Translations under genes and position numbers: made by a program
Shown here: in pieces, positions 1 through 8,709 of the stretch
How positions within the stretch are numbered: position 1 is the stretch's first letter
Layout: every line of letters starts with the position of its first letter
From: UBA2705 sp963977105
GTDB taxonomy: Bacteria; Pseudomonadota; Alphaproteobacteria; Micavibrionales; Micavibrionaceae
Direction of reading: 5' to 3'
Length of the DNA: 64,000 bases
NCBI GenBank assembly: GCA_963977105.1
Contig: CAXBNI010000001.1
Coordinates: forward strand, 496,001 to 560,000
The notes under the pieces: model-generated
Seen by the model: only the letters and a program-made list of their open reading frames with translations
Told to the model about the DNA's origin: nothing
Databases searched by the model: none

Positions 1-935
1 ATGACATTGCCGACTGATTTAGACATTTTTTCGCCTTCAATTGTCCACCAGCCATGTGCAAATACACGTTTAGGCGGCTCAATTTCAGCCGCAAGTAAGA
101 AAGCAGGCCAGTATACAGCGTGGAAACGGATAATGTCTTTGCCGACCATATGCACATCAGCAGGCCAGAATTTGTTGTAGCTTTCGGCATCTGTATCAGG
201 ATAGCCAATGGCGGTGAGATAATTCGTGAGCGCGTCAATCCAGACATACATGACATGCTTATCATCGCCAGGGACTTTAACGCCCCAGTCGAATGCAGTG
301 CGGCTGATTGATAAGTCACGTAGACCGCCTTTGACGAAGCTTAGCACTTCGTTTCTACGGCTCTGAGGCATAATGAAGTCAGGGTGATCTTCATAGAATT
401 TCAGTAAAGGTTCTGTCCATTCAGATAGCTTGAAGAAATAACTTTCTTCTTCCATCCATTCGCACTCAGCGCCGGATGGTGCAATAAACTGGCCGCCATC
501 ATTCTTTGTTAGCTCGTCTTCATTATAATAAGCTTCATCACGGACAGCGTACCAACCAGAATAGCTGTCTTTATAGATGTGACCTTTTTCAACTAATGTT
601 GTCCAAAGTGCTTGCGCTGCTTTTTTGTGGCGGTCTTCGGTTGTACGGATGAAGTCATCGTTGGAGATGTTCATGACTTCGGCAAGGTCACGGAAATTTT
701 GAGCATAAAAATCTGTGTGCTCTTGTGGCGTAACGCCTTTTTTCTCAGCGGCTTGCTTTATTTTTTGGCCATGTTCATCTGTGCCCGTAAGGAACATGAC
801 ATCAAATCCGTCAAGCCGCTTAAAGCGTGCAAGTACGTCACAGGCGACTGTTGTGTAAGTATGCCCCAAATGTGGCTTATCATTCACATAGTAAATTGGT
901 GTTGTAATGTAATATGAGCCTTTATTATCTGCCAT
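1..935 (-). CDS. metG: Methionyl-tRNA synthetase (3' end beyond window)
   Basis: Class I synthetase that charges tRNA-Met in the cytoplasm. Only the first 311 codons are present; the gene runs off the left edge. The HIGH-type motif is PHLGH at residues 21-25 and the KMSKS loop is intact at residues 303-307 (bases 15-29). The connective region (YSGWYAVRDEAYY, later APSGAECEW) lacks the Cys-x2-Cys zinc knuckles of the E. coli enzyme, as in the shorter MetG forms common in alphaproteobacteria. Start ATG at 935, 21 bases after holB. It is the last visible gene of the collinear run mltB-rlpA-carboxypeptidase-tmk-holB-metG. Confidence 0.97.
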   Translation of the reverse strand, partial: MADNKGSYYITTPIYYVNDKPHLGHTYTTVACDVLARFKRLDGFDVMFLTGTDEHGQKIKQAAEKKGVTPQEHTDFYAQNFRDLAEVMNISNDDFIRTTEDRHKKAAQALWTTLVEKGHIYKDSYSGWYAVRDEAYYNEDELTKNDGGQFIAPSGAECEWMEEESYFFKLSEWTEPLLKFYEDHPDFIMPQSRRNEVLSFVKGGLRDLSISRTAFDWGVKVPGDDKHVMYVWIDALTNYLTAIGYPDTDAESYNKFWPADVHMVGKDIIRFHAVYWPAFLLAAEIEPPKRVFAHGWWTIEGEKMSKSVGNV

Positions 936-956
936 TTTTCTAAGCCTTTTGCCTGT

Positions 957-2117
957 TTATTTTGCCGTGGGGAGCAAGAAGAATGCCCCTAAATAGTAAT
1001 GCATGTTATCCAAGTTACCAATTTCAACATCGCTGAAATGTTTCTTTAAATCATCTTGCAGTGTGATGAGCTGTTTTAAGTCATAACTCGCTGTCATAGC
1101 TTTTAACCAGTCTTCATTGATAAAGCTACGGTTAACCTTGGTTTTGATACATTCTGAGAATAACCAAAGCATGTATTCCTTAAATGTTGAACGCGTGACG
1201 TCATCTTTTGCGTAGGAAAGGCGCTCCGCTAACATGTGCAGTTCAGGCCAGTTTAAGTTCGGCCATTGCGATAGCGCCGCTTGTAAATCAGTGAGAACAT
1301 CAAATGCAACCTCGTTGGTAAAGCGCACTGCACGGCCCACTGAGCCCGCAGAAAGTGAAAGCATCAAATCAAGCTCTTCTGGCGTCACATCAGGTTTTAG
1401 GCCTTGAATAATGTCGCTGACTTTATTATCGCCCATCGGCGCGAAGTTAAAAGTTTGACAGCGCGAACGGATCGTGGGCAGCATTGAACCTAAACGGTGG
1501 CAGACTAGGATAATCAGGGCATTTTTTGGTGGCTCTTCAAGCAACTTGAGTAAAGCGTTCTGTGCGCTGCGGTTCATTAAGTCGGCATCATCAATTAAGG
1601 CAACACGCCAGCCACCATCACGCGATGATTTAAGCTTGAAGAAATCAGAAGCCTTACGAATTTGTGCAACTTCGATAACGTCACGTTTTTGTGTTGAGTT
1701 AGTTTTTAAGGCTGGCTCAACAATGTTGAAATCCAAATGGGCTGCAGATTCAATTTGGGCAAATATCGGGTCTTCGGCGCTAATGTTCATAGATGTTGGT
1801 GCGAGTGCCTCTTCCTCACCGCCAAATAAGCCGCCCCCCATAGATGAATCGCTTTTTTCGCTTTCCTTCATCAGGAAACGTGTAAATCTATAGGCGAACG
1901 TAGCTTTGCCGACACCTTTAATGCCAGAGAAAATCATACCGTGTGGTAAGCGCCCTGCATTGAACAACACTAAAAGATGCTGTTCTAATGTTTCATCACC
2001 CCAGTATTCGCAAGAAGATGCAGGTGGTGATAATGTTAATGTGCTCGCAAGAGGCTGGCTGTCATCGCCTGCGCCTGCGCCGCCGCCGTCATCATCAATG
2101 TCAAAATCATCAAACAT
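957..2117 (-). CDS. holB: DNA polymerase III subunit delta'
   Basis: AAA+ clamp-loader subunit that helps load the beta clamp on DNA. 386 aa. A Gly/Asp-rich tail (residues 1-20) precedes the AAA+ domain; the P-loop is GIKGVGKAT (residues 65-73), followed by the delta'/gamma-typical NALLKLLEEPPKNA stretch and a sensor-type SRCQTF motif. The C-terminal helical domain is divergent, as is usual for this subunit. The start overlaps the tmk stop by 8 bases and metG follows, the order found in many alphaproteobacteria, so translation is probably coupled. Confidence 0.93.
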   Translation of the reverse strand: MFDDFDIDDDGGGAGAGDDSQPLASTLTLSPPASSCEYWGDETLEQHLLVLFNAGRLPHGMIFSGIKGVGKATFAYRFTRFLMKESEKSDSSMGGGLFGGEEEALAPTSMNISAEDPIFAQIESAAHLDFNIVEPALKTNSTQKRDVIEVAQIRKASDFFKLKSSRDGGWRVALIDDADLMNRSAQNALLKLLEEPPKNALIILVCHRLGSMLPTIRSRCQTFNFAPMGDNKVSDIIQGLKPDVTPEELDLMLSLSAGSVGRAVRFTNEVAFDVLTDLQAALSQWPNLNWPELHMLAERLSYAKDDVTRSTFKEYMLWLFSECIKTKVNRSFINEDWLKAMTASYDLKQLITLQDDLKKHFSDVEIGNLDNMHYYLGAFFLLPTAK

Positions 2118-2778
2118 TTGCGTCGCCTTTTGCTGCGCTTAACGCGACACCCTGAATGGTTTCATTTATCGCCGCGGGGGATTGTAACGCGTCTATAACG
2201 CAAAAACGCTCTGGGTTGTTCTTTGCTATATCGAGAAAACCTTGGCGGAGTTTTTCGTGGAAGCTGCAATCTAAGCGTTCAAACCGATCTTCAATTTCGG
2301 CGTCGCTGAGTGTTTTTGTATCATCATTCACACGCTTAGAGCGTTTAAGCCCGACATCAACGGGGACATCTAGAAGAAAGGTTATGTGCGGTTTGAAGCC
2401 GCCCAAGACGAGCATGTCGAGCTGTACAAAAGCATCGAGCGCAACGCCATGACCGTAGCATTGATAGGCCTGCGAAGAATCAGAAAAACGGTCACATACC
2501 ACGACTTTACCTTCGGCGAGCGCAGGCTTTATGAGTGTTTCAACGTGGTGGCGGCGCGCGGCATAGAATAGCAGTAATTCGCTCATACCATCCCAATTAC
2601 CGCCTTCGCGCTTAACAAGTAAATCTCTTATTTTTTCAGCCTCGGGCGTTCCGCCAGGTTCACGCGTTAAGACCACGCTGTGACCTTCACTTTCAAGCTT
2701 TGTTTTCAGGGCTTGAATCTGTGTCGTCTTACCGCCGCCCTCGCCGCCTTCAAAGCTTATGAATAAGCCTTTGCTCAT
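2110..2778 (-). CDS. tmk: Thymidylate kinase (dTMP kinase)
   Basis: Phosphorylates dTMP to dTDP using ATP, in dTTP synthesis. 222 aa, normal length. Visible motifs: P-loop FEGGEGGGKTT (residues 8-18), the REPGGT segment that contacts dTMP (about residues 40-45), and DRFSDSSQAYQ (about 96-106), the DR(Y/F)-type motif. The start overlaps the carboxypeptidase stop by 4 bases and the end overlaps holB, so it sits inside a tight operon. Confidence 0.96.
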   Translation of the reverse strand: MSKGLFISFEGGEGGGKTTQIQALKTKLESEGHSVVLTREPGGTPEAEKIRDLLVKREGGNWDGMSELLLFYAARRHHVETLIKPALAEGKVVVCDRFSDSSQAYQCYGHGVALDAFVQLDMLVLGGFKPHITFLLDVPVDVGLKRSKRVNDDTKTLSDAEIEDRFERLDCSFHEKLRQGFLDIAKNNPERFCVIDALQSPAAINETIQGVALSAAKGDANV

Positions 2779-3935
2779 GCAGTTTCTCCGGCGATTATCA
2801 TTTTAAGATGGGTGATTGCACGCTTAAAGAAGCCAACTTCCGCGACGGCTGCTGCCGTATATAATGTATATTCACGTTTGCCTACTTCTGGAATTTCGAC
2901 TTCTAAAACGCCAACCTCGGTGCCTTGTGCAATGGGTGCAACAAGCGGACCTTGGTACTTTGCGTTCATTTTAATGCGGCTTTTCGCCAGCTTAGGCACA
3001 GTGAGGTTAATGTCCTCAGCAATTGTAAGGTTTACTTCGGCGCGTTTACCAAAGACCACTTTCGCTTTAGCGATGGTTTCCCCCGCGGCGGCTAGTGTAA
3101 AGTTTTCAAAGCCATTCAAGCCCCACTGTATGAGCCTTGAGGCTTCATTGGCGCGATCTTTAACGCTCTCTAGGCCATTTACAACTAATATGACGCGGCG
3201 GCCATCGCTTGATGTCGCCGTGCCAATAAGTCCGTAACCACCAATTTCTGTATGGCCTGTTTTCATACCATCAGCGCCAATGTCACGATATAGCAATGGG
3301 TTTCTGTTTTTCTGGGTGATGTTGTTGTAGGTATATTCTTTACGAGAAAAGAAGTGCATATATTCAGGGTAGTTTTTAACAATTGTCATCGCTAGATTGG
3401 CTAAGTCGGCGGCTGTAGAGTAGTGGCCATCTTCCGGCCAGCCGCTGGCATTTTTAAACTGGCTGTGCATCATGCCTAAAGACTGCGCTTTGAGCGTGAT
3501 CGCTTCGGCAAAGGCTTTTTCTGAACCCGCCATGCCTTCGGCAACGACAATCGTCGCGTCATTGCCAGATTGTACCAAAATTCCATTTAACAGCGCTTCA
3601 ACTGAAACTTGATCGCCGACTTTGACGAACATTTTTGACCCGCCTTTGCGCCAAGCTTTTTCTGAAATTTTAAATTCGTCAGCTAAGGTCAGACGACCTT
3701 GCTTTAATGCTTCAAACACCATGTAGGCGGTCATCACTTTACTCATGGATGACGTCGGCATTTCTACGTTTTGGTTTTTTTGATAAAGCACCATTCCTGT
3801 ATCATAATCAATCATGATCGCCTGTTTAGCGGAAGTATGATTAACCGGCGCGGCGCTTGCAAAGCTACTCCACAAAACAATAAGTGTAAGCAAAATAAGG
3901 AAAACAGTTTTTTGCAAAAATGAATGTGAATCCAT
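2775..3935 (-). CDS. D-alanyl-D-alanine carboxypeptidase (PBP5/6 family, S11)
   Basis: Periplasmic penicillin-binding protein that trims the terminal D-Ala from peptidoglycan pentapeptides. All three catalytic motifs are present: SMSK (residues 63-66), SGN (123-125) and KTG (225-227); the C-terminal PBP5-associated beta domain follows. The reading frame opens with a TTG at 3965, but the ATG at 3935 has a GAGG Shine-Dalgarno 8 bases upstream and gives a clean Sec signal peptide ending near ASAA, so I chose it (386 aa). Its stop overlaps tmk by 4 bases; rlpA lies upstream, both acting on the wall. Confidence 0.93.
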   Translation of the reverse strand: MDSHSFLQKTVFLILLTLIVLWSSFASAAPVNHTSAKQAIMIDYDTGMVLYQKNQNVEMPTSSMSKVMTAYMVFEALKQGRLTLADEFKISEKAWRKGGSKMFVKVGDQVSVEALLNGILVQSGNDATIVVAEGMAGSEKAFAEAITLKAQSLGMMHSQFKNASGWPEDGHYSTAADLANLAMTIVKNYPEYMHFFSRKEYTYNNITQKNRNPLLYRDIGADGMKTGHTEIGGYGLIGTATSSDGRRVILVVNGLESVKDRANEASRLIQWGLNGFENFTLAAAGETIAKAKVVFGKRAEVNLTIAEDINLTVPKLAKSRIKMNAKYQGPLVAPIAQGTEVGVLEVEIPEVGKREYTLYTAAAVAEVGFFKRAITHLKMIIAGETA

Positions 3936-3988
3936 TTGAAGAGCCTCTTTATGATTATGGGTCAATTTTGATGACCAACCTAGAGGTT

Positions 3989-4978
3989 TTAGCCTAGCGT
4001 GTCTACAACAATCAAGGCATCCTTATAGCCAGCTGCGATTAATGTGGATAGCATGCTATCAGCGTGTGCAACGTCATTAAGCGGCCCCAGTTTGACACGG
4101 TAATAATTACGGCCGTTAATGTTTATTTCTTTGATTTTTGTTTGTCCATAACGCTTTAAGCCGTCAGCAAAACGATGCGCGTTTGCGCTGTCAGAAAATG
4201 ACGCGGTCTGTACGTATAAATTTGAAGGCGCAACATTATATGTCTTTACAAGCTTTTCCGCCTGAACGGGCTTGGTTATATAACTTGAAGCTTTGCTGAC
4301 AGTAATCGGTCCATTTGGTGAATAAGCACTACCAGATTTTTGCGCATACGGCGCGGGCTGTGTTGTCAGCTTCGGCGCCTTTTGTATATATTCAGGTGTT
4401 AAAGATGCCGTTTGGTAATGTGGGTGCACGCCTTTGTTATAAGCAATTTCCATGCCTCGTGTCGGCTGACCTGCTTTGGCCATGCGCGCGACTTCACGGC
4501 TCTCTTCGCCAAGAACTTCGACTTTAACTTTCGCTGTGCCTTGGCGTTTCATGTCAAGAAGCTCCGCCGCTTTTGAAGACATATCGATAATACGGCCGCG
4601 TGCAAAAGGGCCGCGGTCATTCACGCGGACAATAACAGATTTGCCGTTCTCTAAATTTGTGACGCGAACAATGGACGGTAGCTGTAATGTTTTATGCGCC
4701 GCGGTTAAATCATTCTGATTATACATCTCGCCATTTGCTGTAAGCTTGGCGTGAAAGTCTGGCCCATACCATGACGCAACGCCCGTTTGTGTATAATTAT
4801 ACGTTTCAAAGGGCTTGTAACGCTGCCCCCTTACCTTGTAGGGATTGCCGACCTTAAAGCTGCCCTTATGCGTAGCATACGCTGAAGGGTCAATTTTTTT
4901 GATTATATGAGAACCCAATTCAACCTTTGTACAAGCGGAAAGACAAAGGATAGACATTAGGCAAAGGATTTTTTTCAT
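3989..4978 (-). CDS. rlpA: Septal ring lytic transglycosylase RlpA-type lipoprotein with SPOR domain
   Basis: Cell-wall lipoprotein. Signal peptide with lipobox LSAC (Cys at residue 16), then the RlpA double-psi beta-barrel (about residues 65-155, with TGVASWYGPDFHAKLTANGE and RVNDRGPF) and a C-terminal SPOR domain (about 250-325) that binds denuded glycan at the septum. RlpA of Pseudomonas cleaves naked glycan strands; the acid residues of the barrel are present here, so activity is plausible but inferred. A TTG at 4993 opens the frame; ATG 4978, preceded by GAGAG, is the better start. Lies between mltB and the carboxypeptidase. Confidence 0.93.
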   Translation of the reverse strand: MKKILCLMSILCLSACTKVELGSHIIKKIDPSAYATHKGSFKVGNPYKVRGQRYKPFETYNYTQTGVASWYGPDFHAKLTANGEMYNQNDLTAAHKTLQLPSIVRVTNLENGKSVIVRVNDRGPFARGRIIDMSSKAAELLDMKRQGTAKVKVEVLGEESREVARMAKAGQPTRGMEIAYNKGVHPHYQTASLTPEYIQKAPKLTTQPAPYAQKSGSAYSPNGPITVSKASSYITKPVQAEKLVKTYNVAPSNLYVQTASFSDSANAHRFADGLKRYGQTKIKEININGRNYYRVKLGPLNDVAHADSMLSTLIAAGYKDALIVVDTLG

Positions 4979-5021
4979 AGCAGACTCTCGCAAACAGAAC
5001 GTTTAGGTATTAGGCTTAATA

Positions 5022-6008
5022 TTAGTCTATTGCGATTTGATCTGCAAGTAAACCAACGGATGTAGCAAAATAAGTAGACCTATTCCAATGCATAATCGTG
5101 TTGAAGTTTTTAGAAACAATAAACGCGTCATTACCGTCTTTATCAGGCACAATAATAGATGCGTCGATGTTGTCATCAACAGGAAGCGCGCCCCCACCAA
5201 GAAGGGTTACGCCTTGGTTTGCCCAATAAGATAGCGGCTTCTTAATGTCACGCCCCTCTTGATCCATAGGAAAACTATCGGGCAGAGTAACGGCCCTGCC
5301 CCAATGTAAATCGTTAGTCCAGCCGACACTGGAAAGGTAATTTGCCATGGATGCGAATACATCAGGCATGCTGTTCCATATGTCTTTCTTGCCATCACCA
5401 TCATAATCAACGGCATAAGCGAAATAGCTTGAAGGCATGAACTGACACTGTCCCATTGCTCCAGCCCAGCTGCCCTTTAGTTGGTCAACCGGACGGTCAA
5501 GTTGTTCGGCGATCTGTATCGCTTTTTTAAATTCGGCAGTGAAGAATTCAGACCTACGCCCTTCGTAAGCAAGCGTAGCAAGTGATGAAAGAACCTGCAT
5601 GCCGCCAGTGAAGCTGCCATAGTTGGTTTCAATACCCCAAAGCGCAATAATGTATTTGGGCTGCACACCATATTTATCGCCAATTTCATTCAGTAGTTTC
5701 TGGTGCTTTTTGTAATTTGCGCGGCCGTTAGTAATGCGCGAATCTGAGAGTATGCGTTTGCGGTAATCAGCATAGCTAACTTTTTTCTCCGGTTGCTTTT
5801 GGTCGAGTTCTATCACGCGCGTTTTGTAAGATAGAAAAGTCAAAACGTTAGAGCGTGTTTCGGAGTTAATTTCGCCACTATCGACCATTTCTGTAAGTAA
5901 CTGCTGTGCCCAGTCAACAAAACCTGCATCGTTAGCTTTAGCGGGTAAGGGAGAAAATAATGCACACCCGCAAATTAAAGCTGCGAGGAGAGACCGAAAG
6001 AAAAGCAT
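5022..6008 (-). CDS. mltB: Lytic murein transglycosylase (MltB family, GH103)
   Basis: Cleaves the MurNAc-GlcNAc bond of peptidoglycan, leaving 1,6-anhydro ends. 328 aa with a Sec signal peptide (cut near PAKA). Family motifs are clear: ALWGIETNYGSFTG carrying the catalytic Glu, WAGAMGQCQFMPSSY, and a DYDGDGKKDIWNS calcium-loop-like segment. No lipobox, so probably soluble periplasmic rather than membrane-anchored. Start ATG 6008 has a good AAGGTGG Shine-Dalgarno. First wall-remodelling gene of the run leading into rlpA. Confidence 0.94.
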   Translation of the reverse strand: MLFFRSLLAALICGCALFSPLPAKANDAGFVDWAQQLLTEMVDSGEINSETRSNVLTFLSYKTRVIELDQKQPEKKVSYADYRKRILSDSRITNGRANYKKHQKLLNEIGDKYGVQPKYIIALWGIETNYGSFTGGMQVLSSLATLAYEGRRSEFFTAEFKKAIQIAEQLDRPVDQLKGSWAGAMGQCQFMPSSYFAYAVDYDGDGKKDIWNSMPDVFASMANYLSSVGWTNDLHWGRAVTLPDSFPMDQEGRDIKKPLSYWANQGVTLLGGGALPVDDNIDASIIVPDKDGNDAFIVSKNFNTIMHWNRSTYFATSVGLLADQIAID

Positions 6009-6017
6009 GATGCCACC

Positions 6018-6818
6018 TTAAATTTTATTGGTTAACCTATAGGCTATAATACCAACAATTTCGCGCGTGAGTACATCTATTTTCATCCAGTTACCCCAGA
6101 ATTTTGTTGTCAGCGCCCAATACGCAGGTGCCTTTTCTGTGTGGCTTGCCGGATAGGCGATGACGTTCCACCCTTGCGCCTTGAACGTCGCATAAGCACG
6201 CGGCATATGGTAGGCCGAGGTTAAGAGTAGCCAAGGCTTCTGGTTTGGCCATGCCGTATCTACTTTATCCAAATATAGCTGCTTACTCATCACGGCATTT
6301 TGGTACGTGTTTTTACTTTTTGTTTCAAAAAGAAGGTCGTCTTTATTGCCTGTGTAAAGCGCAGACATATAAGGCGAAGCAAGCTGCGATTCGGCTTCGC
6401 CCTTTAGTGGTGAGGATAAATAAGCGTTGCCGCCGCTATACAAAAAAAGCTTCGTGGGGTGATTCTGCATAAGCTGGGTTAATGCTGTGATGCGCCCATG
6501 GCTCTGTTGGTTGAGCACCATACGGTTCTGCTGTAGCGTTTCGCTAATGTCTATGGCGCCGCCTAAAATAATAACACCTTGAATGCCGTCGCTTATATCG
6601 CCGATAAGTGGGAATTGACTCTCCCATTTATTCGTGGCGTGGCCAACAAGTGAGGTGCAGCCAATGATGGTAAACAAGGCAAAATTAACAAAGAAAAGCC
6701 GCGTTGCTAAGCAGTTCTTTTTCAGCGCGAATAATACCGCGTTCACGCATATTAGCCCTATCATTATTGATGATGGCGCAATAACAGCCCAAAGTAATTT
6801 GGATGATATGAAAAACAT
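6018..6818 (-). CDS. YdcF/SanA-family (DUF218) inner-membrane protein
   Basis: 266 aa. Two N-terminal transmembrane helices (about residues 5-27 and 37-58) are followed by a DUF218 domain with VIILGGAID, LFLYSGGNAYL and LLLTSAYHMPRAYATFKAQGW, the usual conserved blocks. The family includes ElyC, which affects envelope biogenesis; the precise reaction is unsettled. It ends 10 bases before mltB starts, so probably the same transcript, which fits a cell-envelope role. Confidence 0.88.
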   Translation of the reverse strand: MFFISSKLLWAVIAPSSIMIGLICVNAVLFALKKNCLATRLFFVNFALFTIIGCTSLVGHATNKWESQFPLIGDISDGIQGVIILGGAIDISETLQQNRMVLNQQSHGRITALTQLMQNHPTKLFLYSGGNAYLSSPLKGEAESQLASPYMSALYTGNKDDLLFETKSKNTYQNAVMSKQLYLDKVDTAWPNQKPWLLLTSAYHMPRAYATFKAQGWNVIAYPASHTEKAPAYWALTTKFWGNWMKIDVLTREIVGIIAYRLTNKI

Positions 6819-6834
6819 TAAACGGCGCCACTAA

Positions 6835-8118
6835 TTACTTTTTGACAGGTTTTAGCGTGGCTACCTTAGCCGAGGGATCATTCTCTTCCGTAGCTCCGCC
6901 TGTATTCACGGGAACGAGCCCGCCTGATACGTGGTCTGAATAAGTAATGCGGTTACGGCCTGTTTCTTTAGACAGGTACAAGGCCTCATCTGCACGTGAC
7001 ATTGCGACTTCAACGTCTTCATCGTCCTCTAATTTGACCTGAGATAGACCAAAACTGGCGGTAAGCTTAATTGATTGGTTTGTATCAGGCAGTACGAATG
7101 GACGTTCTTCTAAGCGCTGGCGGACACGTTCAGCGACAATTAAGGCGCTTTGGATATCCGATGCGGGCAAAAGAAGAATAAACTCTTCGCCGCCAATGCG
7201 GGCAACGTCATCTTCCAAACGTATGGCAGATTTAATGATTTCAACGAACTCACGCAGGACATAGTCCCCTGCTGCATGACCGTGTGTGTCATTCACAGGT
7301 TTAAAGTGGTCTATGTCGATCATACACAAGCAAAGATCTTTTTTCATCCGCGCCGCGCGTTTGATCTCCTGTCTTGAACGCTTAAGGAAATAACGTCTAT
7401 TACCAATGCCAGTTAGCATATCCGTCATTGATATCTCGTGCAGGCGTTCAGCATAACGGCTGACGCGGGAAACTAATGGCATAAAGATAGCAAAGGCTTC
7501 GAGCATCAACGTAATACAGATAATCATAATCGCGCCAATTTGGACCATGCGTAGGCGCTGCACTTTTGCTAAGAACGCGTTCTCGTAATACACGAGTGAT
7601 GTTGCTAAAGACTGCGTCAAATTTCGGCTAGACTGTCTGTTGATGAAATTATATGTATCGGCATTAATTTCGCCCGTTTCATTATATTCATCAATAAAAT
7701 TATCAACTTTATTGGCAAACATGCTGATTTTTACATCTAGCTTATGGGGCTGTTCAAAATAGATACTGCGAATAATTTGCGCTGCGCCTGATTTAAAATC
7801 GTCAGATTGGCTTCTTTTGACCAATGCGGCATGAATATTTTTAAGTGCGCCGTTTTCTTGCTCAAGCTCAATAACTATATTGGGGTTGCGCGTGTAGTAA
7901 AACTCAGTTGCAAGATTGACGATCATGTGAATTTGCGTATTTTCAGCGGCACTTTTTGATACGATCGTTGCGGCGAGGTCTTGTTCAACAAGGATGCGGT
8001 CCATGATGACATGTATTGTTATGCTCATTGCCGCAATAATAAATAAAGCTAATATATATCCGCGTGTTAAGGAACGCACTGGGTCCAGTGAGTATTCTTT
8101 GAAATTATGATCTGACAA
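6835..8118 (-). CDS. Membrane-anchored diguanylate cyclase (GGDEF)
   Basis: Makes cyclic di-GMP. About 427 aa: TM1 near residues 16-38, a helical periplasmic region of about 150 residues, TM2 near 190-210, then a GGDEF domain. The active-site signature is RIGGEEF, a catalytically competent variant, and RLED five residues upstream is a canonical inhibitory I-site, so product feedback is likely. No EAL domain. The frame can start only at TTG codons (8136 or 8118); 8118 follows GGGGGA at good spacing and is chosen, though 8136 is possible. The sensor ligand is unknown. Confidence 0.92.
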   Translation of the reverse strand: MSDHNFKEYSLDPVRSLTRGYILALFIIAAMSITIHVIMDRILVEQDLAATIVSKSAAENTQIHMIVNLATEFYYTRNPNIVIELEQENGALKNIHAALVKRSQSDDFKSGAAQIIRSIYFEQPHKLDVKISMFANKVDNFIDEYNETGEINADTYNFINRQSSRNLTQSLATSLVYYENAFLAKVQRLRMVQIGAIMIICITLMLEAFAIFMPLVSRVSRYAERLHEISMTDMLTGIGNRRYFLKRSRQEIKRAARMKKDLCLCMIDIDHFKPVNDTHGHAAGDYVLREFVEIIKSAIRLEDDVARIGGEEFILLLPASDIQSALIVAERVRQRLEERPFVLPDTNQSIKLTASFGLSQVKLEDDEDVEVAMSRADEALYLSKETGRNRITYSDHVSGGLVPVNTGGATEENDPSAKVATLKPVKK

Positions 8119-8280
8119 AAATTTTCCCCCATCCAAAATTTGGACTAATTAATGAGTATAAAATATAAACTATAAAGAAAAATTAAGCAAAACTAATAAA
8201 AAAACGAAAAAAGGACTTTACTCGCTCGCGTCTTTTCGTATACAACACTATCCATTGTTATTCAATGTGTCGCGGATGAG

Positions 8281-8320
8281 CGACAGAGCTGTTGAATGCA
8301 CTGGCTTTAACAGCCAGTAA
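8281..8320 (+). repeat. Degenerate 5'-half copy of the adjacent tRNA-Ser
   Basis: Bases 8283-8318 match bases 8338-8373 of the tRNA-Ser at 26 of 36 positions, at a constant offset of 55. A 5-bp stem with a 7-base loop is kept (8301-8305 with 8313-8317, loop TTTAACA), and one stem pair differs in a compensatory way (T-A in the tRNA, C-G here). No variable arm, T-arm or acceptor partner follows, so it cannot be a complete tRNA. Confidence 0.55.
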
Positions 8321-8328
8321 TAATAGTC

Positions 8329-8418
8329 GGAAGCGTGGCAGAGTGGTCGAATGCACTGGTCTTGAAAACCAGCAAGGGTGCAAGTCCTTCCAGGGTTCGA
8401 ATCCCTGCGCTTCCGCCA
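8329..8418 (+). tRNA. tRNA-Ser(UGA)
   Basis: 90 nt including an encoded CCA (8416-8418). Acceptor GGAAGCG (8329-8335) pairs with CGCTTCC (8408-8414). The anticodon stem CTGGT/ACCAG encloses CTTGAAA with anticodon TGA at 8363-8365. A long class II variable arm and a standard GGTTCGAATCC T-arm are present. Reads UCN serine codons. Confidence 0.97.
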
Positions 8419-8635
8419 TTTATTTATATGCAGCATTGGTTCCTCAATATATTCAAATATTATGCATACAGCAAACACGCGCTGCGGGAAGCCGTGCTCA
8501 CTAAAGCGCATTCATATATTTATTCAATTTATGTCTTCGCACATATGCAAACAAAGCCCCTGCATTTCGTTACAAAGTTCCGCACACATCTCAAATGGTT
8601 TTATCATATGATTACAATGCCTTGGGTTGATTGTT

Positions 8636-8665
8636 TTGACCTCGCTAAGTGTTATGAAATATAAT
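8636..8665 (+). promoter_or_regulatory. Sigma-70-type promoter for the isochorismatase-fold gene
   Basis: TTGACC (8636-8641), 18-base spacer, TATAAT (8660-8665); start site expected near 8672, 38 bases before the ATG at 8710. The stretch from the tRNA end to here (8419-8635) is AT-rich and I see no gene or terminator in it. Confidence 0.6.
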
Positions 8666-8709
8666 CTTAATAAGAAGTACCAAAAACATTGTGTGATAAA
8701 GGCGGTAGT

